A stretch of DNA of 52,500 bases from Prorocentrum cordatum (GCA_963575745.1 CAUYUJ010020597.1:1-52500), one strand, 5' to 3'. Positions 29,510-39,190 are shown, numbered from the stretch's first letter. Made by a program: numbers and translations. Notes: generated by a model not told the origin, from the letters alone.

Positions 29510-30147
29510 GAGATTATGGTCATCCCCGGCCCTGATATGTACGAGCTCCTCCTTGGGAAGGGTGCCGGAGTACTTGATTTGATGAAAGCGCCTCCTGGCC
29601 ACCTGGCGCTCAGGGTCGACGAGTGCGGGGCCGCAACTGAGGACAAAAGGTCGATGTCGTTTACTATTACGGCCAACCCTCACTGCGAGGATGCCCCGCT
29701 GCTCGTCGCAGAGGCAGCTGACGCAGAGCCGGCTGCGGGGCAACCTGCTTTGTGTAGTGCGGGGGCACCTGCTATGAACGATGCCCGTGCGTATATGATG
29801 TCACAGGATGCCAAGGGCATCGGCTTCTCCATTAACGAGGAGACGTTTGCTTTCACGATCCAGTCTATTGCGAATAAAACTTTGAAGACTTGGCATCGCA
29901 GAAATACGTCCTTCGGGACTGCCCCCGCGCCGGCCGACCAGGACTTCGCCCTGCGAAACTTGCAGCGAAGGTCTATCAGGCCATCTACGAGGAGGGCAAT
30001 AAGTGGATGCCGCCCGACGCGAAGGCAGGGGCGCCTGCGGGAGGGGATGATGCCGCTGAGAAGCTTTATATTTCTACTTCGAGCAGCGGCTCTGCACCGC
30101 AGCATGGCACGGGCCTTTGGACGCCCCCACCGCTTGAACATTTTTAA
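29510..30147 (+). CDS. protease C-terminal part and linker
   Basis: The frame of 29516 reads MVIPGPDMYELLLGKGAGVL and PPGHLALRVDE, resembling the end of the protease region, then a linker with hairpin motifs at 29735 and 29759. A second frame (29890-30147) carries AGAPA at 30025. Frame changes separate these pieces. Confidence 0.5.
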
Positions 30148-30207
30148 CGGGGGCAGGCGCGTGCCGCGGCCACTCGCACTTGCTCCGACAGGCCGAACAC
30201 TCAGGTT

Positions 30208-30708
30208 GTGTCATCTAGCGTGGGGAAACCTGCATTCCCTTCTCAGGCGCTGGCCGTGAACGCCAGGGACATTGCCAAGCCCGGCTGTGCGGCTGCCAAG
30301 GACGGCGGTGGACCCGGCTGTGTGGCCGCTGCAGCAAATGAGCGCTCATCGCATCATTACCATTCTCGTGCACTCGTCATTGTAGACATGCGGACAGCTT
30401 GCGCTGAACTCCGAGCTCGTTGTTACATGTGTGACCGCATTACACATGCAGAGGTTATGACTTCTACTGGTACACAGTATTTGGGTGCTCTACTCTCGGG
30501 GGACTATCAATTGCTGTGGGTGGCAACGCCCGCTGACTGGCACGTTAGGTTGCCTGGAAAGCGGGCAGGGCCGCATTATCAACGCATCCAAAATTTGATG
30601 ACTAAGGCTCGGGCTCTACGTGCGTCTTTTGTGCTTGTGGTGGGGCCACCAGGTGATTTCTGGAAACAGGGTCCCATACTAGATGCCATTGAAGATCTCG
30701 ACTTGTAG
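30208..30708 (+). CDS. conserved Pol N-terminal region, function unknown
   Basis: 166 codons starting near a VGKPA hairpin motif (30220). The later part has alternating strands and helices: RALVIVDMRTACAELRARCY, YQRIQNLMTKARALRASFVL, VVGPPGDFW. The LVVGPPG loop resembles a nucleotide- or substrate-binding turn, but it lacks the GK[ST] of a P-loop. I did not recognise a family beyond general similarity to dinoflagellate copia Pol proteins as I remember them. Confidence 0.45.
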   Translation: MSSSVGKPAFPSQALAVNARDIAKPGCAAAKDGGGPGCVAAAANERSSHHYHSRALVIVDMRTACAELRARCYMCDRITHAEVMTSTGTQYLGALLSGDYQLLWVATPADWHVRLPGKRAGPHYQRIQNLMTKARALRASFVLVVGPPGDFWKQGPILDAIEDLDL

Positions 30709-30722
30709 GTCATGCGTATGCG

Positions 30723-30971
30723 ATGCTGCCATTTCGAAATACGACCGTTCAAGTAAGTTGCCTAGCGGATCATATCTGCAAGTGGCAACTTCCTACACGC
30801 GTATCCCAACCCAATGTGTGGAGATGTACGTGTCAAACTGCAGGTGAACCTGCCCAACTTGCTACGCATGAAGTGGACTGGTATGGCCGAGGCGCTCAGG
30901 AGGCAGAATGGCGCAACAAAACATTGGCTATCATGACCGCGATATTGATTTACCACATCGATTTACACTAA
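30723..30971 (+). CDS. Pol segment ahead of the integrase region
   Basis: 82 codons. Contains WRCTCQ, an AGEPA hairpin motif (30840) and a conserved-looking VDWYGRGAQEAEWRNKTLAI helix. No catalytic motif. Confidence 0.4.
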   Translation: MLPFRNTTVQVSCLADHICKWQLPTRVSQPNVWRCTCQTAGEPAQLATHEVDWYGRGAQEAEWRNKTLAIMTAILIYHIDLH

Positions 30972-31097
30972 ACAAACAGAAGCCACACGAGTGCTGCGCA
31001 CCTTAGCATTCACACACGAGTGGACTAGGGAGCTCGAACTTACGTTCAGTCTCCGAAGAATGGCCCTGAATGGGACCATGTCGTAAGACGGGTAACG

Positions 31098-31478
31098 ATG
31101 AACATGGGCGACAGTCAGATTATGCAAGACATCGAAAACCAGGGCCTGCCTATCGGGTGCAACTACAATTCGCCGTTGCCGAATGGTGTAATAAACGTTC
31201 GTGCTCGGTTATGCTGGGGGCCGCCAGAACCGGCTCTCATCGGACAGGAGGACTCGCGACCACGTCCGAGGCGAGTTGCGTTCGTCGATGACGATCGTCT
31301 TCCTCCCCCTTCGATAGAGCGCGGCCGCGTGTTCACCTCTATTCCCGAATTTCCGACGCCAAGTTCACCTGATTCTGAACAACAGACAGCACTACCGACC
31401 GGTGCCCGAATCAAACAAAAAGAAAGCAGAAAGCCGACAAGGAAGCGGGCGTCGCGACACGCAAGATACCCAAGGTAG
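31098..31478 (+). CDS. Pro/Arg-rich Pol linker
   Basis: 126 codons: PRPRRVAFVDDDRLPPPS, then a basic tail (KQKESRKPTRKRASRHARYP) that may be a nuclear localisation signal. Disordered and not recognised. Confidence 0.35.
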   Translation: MNMGDSQIMQDIENQGLPIGCNYNSPLPNGVINVRARLCWGPPEPALIGQEDSRPRPRRVAFVDDDRLPPPSIERGRVFTSIPEFPTPSSPDSEQQTALPTGARIKQKESRKPTRKRASRHARYPR

Positions 31479-31589
31479 TCGAAGAAGGCAACGACACCTG
31501 TGGGGATGACCTCAAAGGTCTCGGATGTAGTGCGTGCTGCAACGACGTTCCCCTTGACTCCGACACGGAAAGCGATGATGAAGAGGAAA

Positions 31590-32204
31590 CCTTCATAACA
31601 GTACCTGCGGGGCTACCTGCTGAATCCTACGCAGATGTATTCTGTATAATCCCAGCGTTATGCTACGGACGGCACAACAAGGTTGACATGTTGGAATTGT
31701 GTGGAGGAAGTGGAGGTATATCACAGCTGGCTTTCAGCCGAGGTTTGTCTTCTGGGGGAAACTTAGAGAAACGCTTATATGTTGACCCTGGAAACAAGGA
31801 TGTCCAGGATGCAGTGATGCACTACCTAGACGTGTGCTTCGCCAGTGTTGTCATTTTTAAATTCCCAAGTCAACTTTGATACTTGGCATGAACACCACAA
31901 AGAAGATCTTCCACATATCGAGTTCTGTGGCAAGGTTGCCATGCGTCAGAACGGCCTTCGACGGCTTTACTTACGAGAACAAGCCGTGGGTACTTGGGTG
32001 GATCAGATACCACCGTGGACCACATTGGCCAAATTCAAGGGCGCTTGCAAGGTGAATATGGACCAATGTACTACTGGCTTACGTGATGCCCGTGGGGTAT
32101 TGATACGAAAAGCGACCGAGATCATGGCCAACTGCCGCCTGCTATGCGCACCTTTTTGTACGAAGGCGATGCGCTGGTCATCATCAACATGCGTCGGTAT
32201 GTAA
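31590..32204 (+). pseudogene. methyltransferase-like region of Pol
   Basis: From an AGLPA hairpin motif at 31607 the frame reads into MLELCGGSGGISQLAFSRGL (31688 onward). This resembles the AdoMet-binding motif I of cytosine-5 methyltransferases (DLFxGxGGxS). A strand with an acidic VDPGN and a YLDVC helix follow. A frame change at about 31860 leads to NFDTWHEHHKEDLPHIEFCG and WVDQIPPWTTL. The segment that should carry the catalytic loop of a true methyltransferase is not visible here. Fold assignment is tentative. Confidence 0.4.
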
Positions 32205-32217
32205 CAACGAACTGTCC

Positions 32218-33360
32218 ATGGCTGCGCATTGTACTTCAAAGATGCAGTCTCTCTTCGTCGACGCAGTTCAGATCGCGCACGATCTATTCCAGGTAAACCG
32301 TGATCCCTATGCTCACCCTTATTCTTCCACCGTGCTAGTCACCAGCGTGAGGGGATATGATTTGGACGATCCAATTTTCCCTCGACAACCCGACGGTTCG
32401 ATCGCGAGACCGCCCTCGGGAGGGCTGGGATGTCTTGCATGCGCGGATCATGTTAACATGCGCTCCCCCTCACATGACAGAAACACCAAGCATTGCAGGT
32501 GGTATAATAGGGAAGACTACCATTGGGAATGTCCGAGGTGTAGGAAGAACTACGGCCAGAACAAGCCTGGACATGTACGGACACCTGGCAAATGCAAGTT
32601 TGCAAATCGCGGACAGGTACCACCGGCTCCTGCTGAACCAGCAGCACCATCACCCGAGGCGCAAGCCGCGCCACCACTTGTGCGGCTACGAGCACCAAGA
32701 CCCGGCTCTAGAGCCGGACCCACAGCGGGTGCCAGCAGCCACGACATTACAGTAGGCAGACATGCTGCTGAACCTGCTGCAGGGCCACCTGCCTCGAGTG
32801 GAGCTGGGAGTTCGGATGGCCACATCCGACTGCCACAGGTCAGAGTCAGACGTGGCCAACAGCGAGGAGGATATCCACCTCCACCGCCACCTGCGGGTCT
32901 CCCTGCTGCGCGACTACGACTTCCAGACTGGTCAAGGTTTGACGTGCAAATCGTTCTACAAAACTTACATAGCCTTGACCCAAGCGTGGTCGCGCGCGAG
33001 CTGCGGAAGCTACGCTTGCGTTGGTTCCATGCGAAACAGCCTAGGATGAGACTCGTCTTAACCAAGGTAGGTCTGGACAGCGTCAGACTCAACCTGATGA
33101 AAGGTGTCTGCGACACATGTCGGGAGTGCAGGGCTTGGGACGAGCCTGGGCATGCGGCTGTGCCATCTACTGCGCTGCCTGGCAAGTTCAACGCAGAAGT
33201 TGAATGTGACCTTATGTTCTACAGACAAGAACATCATACATTTCATATAATCGATCGTTGTATTCGCTATGCTACCGGACTGGAGATACCAGACAAGACG
33301 ATGACCAGTATCCTGGATGCGTACCATCAGTGCTGGATGCAGTTTGGACCTGCAAAGGTA
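32218..33360 (+). CDS. zinc-ribbon region and integrase N-terminus
   Basis: The frame opens with two Cys/His clusters: CLACADHVNMRSPSHDRN..C (about residues 76-98) and WECPRCRKNYGQNKPGH..GKC (about residues 107-131). A Pro/Ala-rich linker with hairpin motifs at 32779 (AGPPA) and 32893 (AGLPA) follows. The integrase begins with LRKLRLRWFHAKQ and CDTCREC, the HHCC-type zinc module. The first catalytic Asp is in VECDLMFY at 33208-33210. The useful frame ends near 33360. Confidence 0.75.
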
Positions 33361-33653
33361 CTCGACTCGACTGCGATGGAGAGGGCGCCCTCAACAACGA
33401 CGCTGCGAAAGCAGTCCTTGAGGCACAGGGCACTGAACTAAGGATACGTGCGCGTGGACATCGCGCTGCGACGATCGAAGCCAGAAATGGCATACTGCGC
33501 CATTTACTTCATGTCGTGGAAACTGAACCCAACAGGTTTGACATACCTCTTGTGTTCACACGACTACTGCATGAAACTTTGTTTGCCGCCAGCGCGTTCA
33601 CCTTAGGTGTCTCCATGCAGTGCCCTGTTTGGACGGCAACCGGCAATGCCTGA
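33350..33653 (+). pseudogene. integrase catalytic core, continued after a frameshift
   Basis: In the frame of 33258, CDGEGALNND supplies the second catalytic Asp (33375-33377). IEARNGILRHLLHVV supplies Glu (33477-33479), 34 codons further, close to the DD35E spacing. An FTLGVSMQC helix follows, and the C-terminal part moves to the frame of 33607. The enzyme would join the cDNA ends to host DNA, but a -1/+1 shift near 33360 separates the first Asp from the rest. Confidence 0.75.
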
Positions 33654-34371
33654 CTTGCCTATCGTGGATCACGAACCGCCGACGGGAACGTCGGATCATT
33701 CTCGTGCACTGATGATACGCAAGGTATGCATTGAAGCCATCACACAGGCCACTGCAGTAGCCAAGACCAGTCGTGCATTACGCACTAAGGCCACTGCCAC
33801 TGGTCAGCAGTACTACGATGAAGGAGATTTAGTTGATTACCATCGCCCCGCAACCACGAAGGACGACTGGGGAGGCTGGAATGGCCCGTTCCTGGTCGTA
33901 AGAAACGATCCTGACAGGGGTCAAGTCATCATTCGAGTGGGAAGCCGCGACGCTCAGGTACAATGCGGCGATGCACGACATTCACTCTATCTTGATGCGT
34001 TGATAGCCAGAGAGATCGGCTCCGACAGCACTGCACTACGGACAGAGTTGACGTTCGTGGCCAGTTTACCTGCGGAGAGACCTGCTATGACATTTGGCTA
34101 TGTCCCGACCAGGGAGGGGGCGCTTCAGATGACAAGTGCAAGCCGATTATCTCCTAATGTACTTCTGGATTTACAACACCCTATCAGAAACTTCTTCCGC
34201 ATTGAGAACGTAGGTTCGGTTGGGCTGAAGTCCACCAACCCTCAAACTGGCTTCGACCAGGATATGACAAAGTTAGGGATGGGCGGTTGCACCGACGCCG
34301 GACGGAACCGCGAGAGAAGCTCCAGAAGCCGAACCACCACGGGAGGATGGACGGCTTCCCATGATCTATGA
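33607..34371 (+). CDS. integrase C-terminal domain
   Basis: 254 codons. SALFGRQPAMPDLP marks the junction. KTSRALRTKATATGQQYYDEGDLVDYHRP leads into the small beta-barrel (GWNGPFLVVRNDPDRGQVIIRVGSRDAQVQ) typical of copia integrase C-termini. A GERPA-like hairpin relic lies at 34072. The end is basic and degraded. Confidence 0.65.
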   Translation: MSPCSALFGRQPAMPDLPIVDHEPPTGTSDHSRALMIRKVCIEAITQATAVAKTSRALRTKATATGQQYYDEGDLVDYHRPATTKDDWGGWNGPFLVVRNDPDRGQVIIRVGSRDAQVQCGDARHSLYLDALIAREIGSDSTALRTELTFVASLPAERPAMTFGYVPTREGALQMTSASRLSPNVLLDLQHPIRNFFRIENVGSVGLKSTNPQTGFDQDMTKLGMGGCTDAGRNRERSSRSRTTTGGWTASHDL

Positions 34372-34950
34372 GGAGTCGGAGGCTGATCTCGCGGCACACA
34401 TTATTGAAGTGTGGTATGCAGAACTGCATGATGAAAGGGAGCCGCTGGAGGCAGCTCCACTAGAGGATCTTTTCACAGTACCCACGCAGATGATTCCAGA
34501 CAGTAGTGCGCTGATCACTGTAGCGGAAGAACAGCGGGGGCATCTGCCTAAGTGGGGGCGCCCACGCGACTCCGACATCGAGGAGACGTACCATGTCCCA
34601 TTGTGTGCTCCACGGTCGAAGATTGCAGTTACGGACTGGACTCATGCGAAAATGAACAATATGTAGAATTCTGCTTTACGGCAGAAGTGTCAAAGGTAGT
34701 CCTGTGCGAACAACAGCGCAGGATATCAGATGCCGACCGTGTGACCACCATGCGAGTATATGTTGCCGCCGCTGCAAAGCGAGCTGTGGTCGTCAAGGAA
34801 GACGACCTCCTCGCGAAGGCTGACGTCCAGGCGAATCCCGAGACAGCATCGAAAACCTTATGCACTGAACTCAAGACATGGTTTGAAACAGGTGCTTCAG
34901 AATACAATTATATATATATATATATATATCTAGATCGTCAAACATCATGA
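34361..34950 (+). pseudogene. RT N-terminal region, broken, with an AT-repeat insertion
   Basis: Fragments in two frames: ESEADLAAHIIEVWYAEL, RDSDIEETYHVPLCAP, then a helical EDDLLAKADVQANPETASKT. About 24 bp of (TA)n at about 34908-34929 interrupts the coding sequence, followed by a new frame at 34947. A hairpin relic at 34534 is read out of phase. Confidence 0.5.
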
Positions 34951-36196
34951 CTTCGACGTATGTGTACACATTGAAGTTTGTGAAGAACGAGAAGGGCGAA
35001 ATGGAACGTGCGATCAAATTGCGCCCGGTGTTTCGAGGCTTCATGGACCTTGAAGCTTCGATGTGGAAACCCTTTCGGGAACAGAGCGGCGGTCAAGCCA
35101 GAGACTACTCGCGAGCGCGGCAGCGTGCAATAAGCAATGGGCCATTGTTTTCCTCGACATCAACATGGCCTTCCTGGAAGGGTTGACCTACCAGGAACTT
35201 GCCGATGAAACGGGTGAAAAAAAGAACGTGTGGTGTGCTTTACGGTGCCCCCTGGATCGGCTACGGTGCTTCGAACTCCCCCACCCAGGATTCGAGCGCT
35301 GCGACGAGTCGAAGCGCTGCTTGCAGTGGCTTGGGCCAGGCACTGGCACCAAGGACGCGCCTCGAGCTTTCTCACTAGAGCTCAGAAGGACCTCAAGAGG
35401 TTTCGGTCTTAGACCCATGTCCTACGACGAGGAGTTCGAGGCGAGCAGTGACCTGCTCACGGCCAAGCATGTAGATGGCATCAATGTGGCCGGTACAGAG
35501 GGCACCATTGACAAGTGCGTCAAGTGCGTAGAAGACACCTTTGGTAAGTGTAAACGCAACAAGCACACATGCGCCAATTGTGTTGTGAGATATACCAAGG
35601 ATGAGGACGGCAGTGTTACTTGGGACCAAGACGAATACATCAAACAGCTCCGTTTTATACAACTTCCTGAACTTACCGGCGCCGACGCTGGCGCCCAAGC
35701 ATCCAAGATGGTTGCAGACATGTTCGTCGGCCTTAGAGGCGCATTGGCGTGTGCATGGATCACCCGGGTGTGGTTGATGGTGTATGTTGTCTCTCTACAA
35801 CGTGTCCAGGAACCGACCGACATACAAGCGCGACGACTGCGCGCGATTACCAGGAAACTGCAGGCCTGCCCTGAGAAGATCGTCTACCAGGCGATGACCC
35901 CCACGGGCGAGGCTGACCTGCACAGCGACTCAGGTTGCCGACGCCTGACTGGAGATGCCGATAACGAACTCAAAGGCTATGGTATTCGCGTGGCAAACCT
36001 GCTACGGCGTGGAAACACGCCATCCGGTAAGCCCGTCGTTCACTTGATCGATGCGTACTGCAAGTCTCGCCGCTTGCAGGTCCGCTCGAGCCATTCAGCA
36101 GAGACACTAGCAGCAACCCACAATTTGGAGGACTGTTATCGCACGATCGTGACTCTGCACGAGCTCCACGCAGGGCTGTTAACTCCCACTCAGTGA
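34947..36196 (+). pseudogene. copia reverse transcriptase and start of RNase H
   Basis: The first part (VKNEKGEMERAIKLRPVFRG) is in frame 34947, the rest in frame 35063. RT motifs: FLDINMAFLEG (motif A, Asp at 35156-35158), GTGTKDAPRAFSLEL, then KHVDGINVAG where HVDD/YVDD is expected. The second catalytic Asp is Gly, so polymerase activity would be lost. WDQDEYIKQLRFIQL ends the thumb region. RNase H begins with LHSDSGCRR (Asp) and SSHSAETLAATHNLED (Glu). Together these convert element RNA to cDNA and degrade the template. Confidence 0.85.
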
Positions 36197-36254
36197 AAAA
36201 CATACTTGAGCTGGGTGGCCTGAGCATCAAGGTTACTTTGACCATATATGCTCC

Positions 36255-36455
36255 TTGTCAAGCAAAGACTTGAAGGAGCCGACTGAGTGTACCCTTGTAG
36301 GACACATCAGCTGGATACGACAGATGATGGAGCGAGGAATCGTGCACAGTATTCAGTGGTGTGACACCCGCGATATGACCGCGGACGGTCACACCAAGGG
36401 GAACATCGACAGAGAACTGTTCGTACAGGTCATGGGAGGTACACAATCCTTCTAA
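36255..36455 (+). pseudogene. RNase H C-terminal part, frameshifted
   Basis: 66 codons: HISWIRQMMERGIVHSIQWC, then DTRDMTADGHTKGNIDRELF. The T-x-D-M-x-A-D-x-x-T-K-G signature closes copia RNase H and supplies the last Asp. It is in a different frame from the preceding RT/RNase H ORF. No further coding lies before the 3' LTR. Confidence 0.85.
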
Positions 36456-36675
36456 CATGACTTGAAGCGTCATGCTCCCTATCGGGCTGGCCAGACATCT
36501 CGTTCTGTAGCCGCGTGAGGAGTACTCGTATGCACAGTATAGTGCAGGCAAGGCAACTTGCGCGCGGGTCCACCTTCCTTACGGCCCCGTTTTTTTGCTG
36601 CCTTTTTGTAAATAGTAGCTGCTGTACCTACTGTATAGAGGCGGCGGGTTCACGCTTCGTCTCCCTCCCCCCCGA
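36456..36675 (+). other. 3' untranslated region of the LTR element
   Basis: Ends in a pyrimidine-rich run (ctccctcccccccc) just before the 3' LTR, where a polypurine tract is expected. The part ctactgta(t)agaggc.g.ggttcac (about 36628-36654) has a partial match at 44480-44506, perhaps a fragment of a related element. Confidence 0.5.
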
Positions 36676-36927
36676 CTCTAAAGTGAGTTGGTTGTTGCAT
36701 GTGAGTGGGAACGAGCGTGCATCCGCGGCTGTTTGGCTCAAAGCGGCCGGCCGCCCAGATGTGACTACACCTCAACGCGAGGTGTATCATTTGACATCGA
36801 TACCAACATTGCTTGAGATGGCTCGCCTCCTACTACTGGGACTGTCGTTACTACGGTGCAACAGAGCTGGAGCTGGGCTTCGCCTCAGGCGAAGCTGCTG
36901 GTTGGGCCTCCCAGCCCGTTTCAAACT
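36676..36927 (+). repeat. 3' LTR
   Basis: 252 bp, 92.9 % identical to 21294-21545 without gaps. The internal hairpin gcttcgcc-n3-ggcgaagc is conserved at 36877-36895. It ends directly at the right target duplication. Confidence 0.9.
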
Positions 36928-36933
36928 GTGGCA
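36928..36933. repeat. target-site duplication, right (gtggca)
   Basis: Identical to 21288-21293. The sequence after it continues module X. Confidence 0.8.
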
Positions 36934-37185
36934 AACCACGGGCGTTAGGCCGATGTCTGGCCGAGCTATCGGGCTATGTGTTCCCCCGGCCGTTGTGTAA
37001 TCCCTTTGGGGGACACTTGGGAGGAAGAGGAGGAGGGGGAGGAGGAGGAGGAGGAGGAGGAGGAGGAGGAGGAGGAGGAGAAGGAGGAGGAGGAGGAGGA
37101 GGAGGAGGAGGAGGGAGGAGGATAAGCAGGAGGAGGGGGCGGAGGAGGAGGAGGCAGAGTAGGAGGAGGAGGAAAAGGAGGAATA
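36934..37185. repeat. module X remnant followed by a GGA tract
   Basis: gccgagctatcgggctatgt and ccggccgttgtgtaatccct match 19950-19990. GGA repeats then run from about 37025 to 37185. Confidence 0.8.
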
Positions 37186-38010
37186 TTAAGAATACTATCA
37201 CTAATAGTACGAAGACATAGCACTAATCATACAAAGACGAAGATGACGACGACGAATACTACGATCACGAAGACGAGTGATACTAATCAGGCGAAGAAGA
37301 CACATGCTAACATTCAGAACATTATTACGACTGATACAACTACGAATGGGACGACTCATAATACTTAGAAAACGAATGAGCGTACCTAAAATGACACTAG
37401 TAATACGAAGGCTAACAATACGAGTAACAATGCGAATGCGAATCACATTATAATTTTAATCCGGCGGAAGCTAAACATTCCACGACTCAGACTATTACGG
37501 GCCATGCTAATAATAGTATTATTACCCATACAGCGAAGAACGTTACTAGTAATATGAATAATAGCATTAAGACGACGGGCACCAAACCTATGACCATTAC
37601 TAACGAGTATACTAATACGCATCCCAAGACGAATAACAATATTATGAACACTATTTAGACCAATACTTGGACGAATCCGATTTTAATACTACTCACAACC
37701 ATTTTCTTACTAATACTACTAGTATTACTAATACTAGAAGTACCACTACAACTACTAATACTACTGCAGCTACCTATAATAGTAGTGCGATGAAGAGTAC
37801 TTCTACTGCGGAGAGTAACATGACTAGTACGAGGACTAGAAGGAGGAGGGGAAGGAGGAGGTAGAGGAGGAAGACGAGGAGGAGGATACATACTAAGACG
37901 ACTAATAGAACTAGTAGCAGTCAGCAGAAAGCTAAGGAAATTACTAATAATACTTATGTTCGTAATCTGAATGTTGACACTAACAATGTCAATGGTACTA
38001 CTATTGGAGG
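37186..38010. repeat. degenerate ACT/AAT/ACG triplet region
   Basis: About 800 bp, AT-richer than the surroundings, with strong 3-bp periodicity: aatactact, gaatac, acgaag, cactaat and actagtaat recur with constant change of unit. No long ORF survives and no domain is recognised. It looks like a very old, mutated triplet microsatellite between two GGA tracts. Confidence 0.65.
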
Positions 38011-38325
38011 AGGTGGAGGAGGATGAGGAGGAGAGAGGGAAAGGGAAAGGCGGAGGGAGAGGGAGAGGGAGAGGGAGGGGGAGGAGGAGGAGGAGGAGCA
38101 GGATAAGGATAATAATAATGATGATGAGGAGGAGGAGAAGGAGGAGCAGGAGGAGCAGGAGTAGGAGGAGGAGGAGGAGGAGGAGGAACAGGAACAGGAA
38201 CAGGAACAGGAACAGGAGGAGGAGGAGGAGGAGGAGGAGGAGGAGGAGGAGGAGGAGGAGGAGGAGGAGCAAAAGGAGGAGGAGGATGAGGAGGAGGAGG
38301 AATAGGAGGAGGGGAAAGAAGAGTT
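38011..38325. repeat. compound GGA/GGAACA/GAGGGA microsatellite
   Basis: Sub-blocks gggaga (38050-38080), gga, gataat (38100-38120), caggaa (38185-38215) and gga again. Purines are on the plus strand. Confidence 0.9.
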
Positions 38326-38905
38326 GGCCTCTTGAGGCCCTCTTCGGTGCTTCCTGGGAGCCTGTTGGGAGCCTGTTGGGAGCCTGGTGGGGGCCTCGTT
38401 GGGGCCTCTGGGGGCCTTGGGGGCCCCTTGGCCTTTGGAGGCCGTCTCGGGGCCCTTTTTGGGCAATCGTGGGTCCCTCTTTGGGCGCTTTAGGGCCGTC
38501 TTGGAGGTCTATGGGTCCGTCTTGGGGCCGTCTTGGGGACCTCTTTGGCCGTCTTGGGCCCCTCTTGGGACGTCTTGCGGGTCACTTGGGGGCCTCTTGG
38601 GATGTCTTGGAGCGTTTTGGGGCGATCTTGGGGGCTTATGGTGCCATCTTGGAGCGTCGGAAGCCCGAAAAGGCCAGAACGCTAGAATCATTGAACGTTC
38701 ATTGGAAAGTCAATGATTTTGGCCTCCTGGAGGTCCTCTTGGAGCACTTTTGGGGGGATTGGTGGGCCGTCTTGGGGCATCTTGCGGCGATCTTAGGCCG
38801 TCTTGGGTGCACCTTGGGCCATCTTGGGGCCACTTTGCCAGTCTTGGAGGCGTCTTGGGACCGTCTTGGAGGCCATCTTGGACCATCCTTGCTGTCTTAG
38901 GAGAT
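38326..38905. repeat. degenerate TCTTGGGGCC array (module Y)
   Basis: Same class as 20480-21150. It includes the shared island at about 38651-38735 (gcccgaaaaggccagaacgc ... gattttggcctcc). Non-coding. Confidence 0.8.
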
Positions 38906-38929
38906 TCTGTGTGGACGTTGAGGTCTGAA

Positions 38930-39190
38930 TGGGTCCTTCCGCGCGGCCCGGCCGGCGCGATTTGTCGAAACCACACTGGGAACTTTCAACTAAAAAGGGC
39001 GAAACCTACCTCACACTTGTCACGCCGTGCACCCCTGTGGCAAGCCACAGGGGGCGGCGGATATCGAAGACGCCTACGGCGAATCACCGCCACCCTCTAC
39101 CTTGCTGAGAAGCGCCTCTGCGGTCGAACGTTGCGGCCAGAGCTCGGCCACGTCTCGGACTACGTGTTCCCCTATTGTGGAAACCCTCAA
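38930..39190. repeat. module X, most complete copy
   Basis: Carries the uninterrupted counterpart (cccctgtggcaagccac) of the LTR element's insertion site, then atatcgaagacgcctacggc, gaacgttgcggccagagctc and a GGA tract. Confidence 0.75.

Larger units (their letters stand above)
22637..32906 (+). repeat. scattered 14-nt hairpins encoding A/V-G-x-P-A (21 clear copies)
   Basis: Consensus GC(A/G)GG-NNNN-CC(T/C)GC, a 5-bp stem with a 4-nt loop, often GCAA, GAAA, GGCA or GGCG. Starts: 22637, 22808, 23524, 23594, 24164, 24748, 27201, 27375, 27986, 28013, 28515, 28617, 29377, 29735, 29759, 30025, 30220, 30840, 31607, 32779, 32893. Weaker relics: 25746, 27051, 34072, 34534. A longer relative is at 25701-25720. 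All 21 are read as A/V-G-x-P-A with x = Q, A, K, E, L or P. They lie in linkers between domains. None was seen inside Gag, the Tpt1 core, the integrase core or RT. Confidence 0.88.
21294..36927 (+). mobile_element. Ty1/copia-type LTR retrotransposon with extra domains, decayed
   Basis: A 15.6-kb element bounded by 252-bp LTRs and a 6-bp target duplication. The order Gag, protease, integrase, reverse transcriptase, RNase H (integrase before RT) is diagnostic of the copia class. It is far longer than the usual 5-8 kb because about 5 kb of extra coding sequence lies between Gag and protease, including Tpt1/KptA-like and RING-like domains. More sequence with zinc ribbons lies before integrase. 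At least eight frame changes, missing catalytic residues and 18 LTR differences show an inactive, old copy. Coding regions are less GC-rich than the surrounding repeats. Confidence 0.93.

Noticed and set aside
37655-38272. 205-codon minus-strand ORF rich in Leu, Ile and Ser
   Set aside because: It is the complement of degenerate triplet and GGA repeats, with no signal or transmembrane pattern beyond the repeat.
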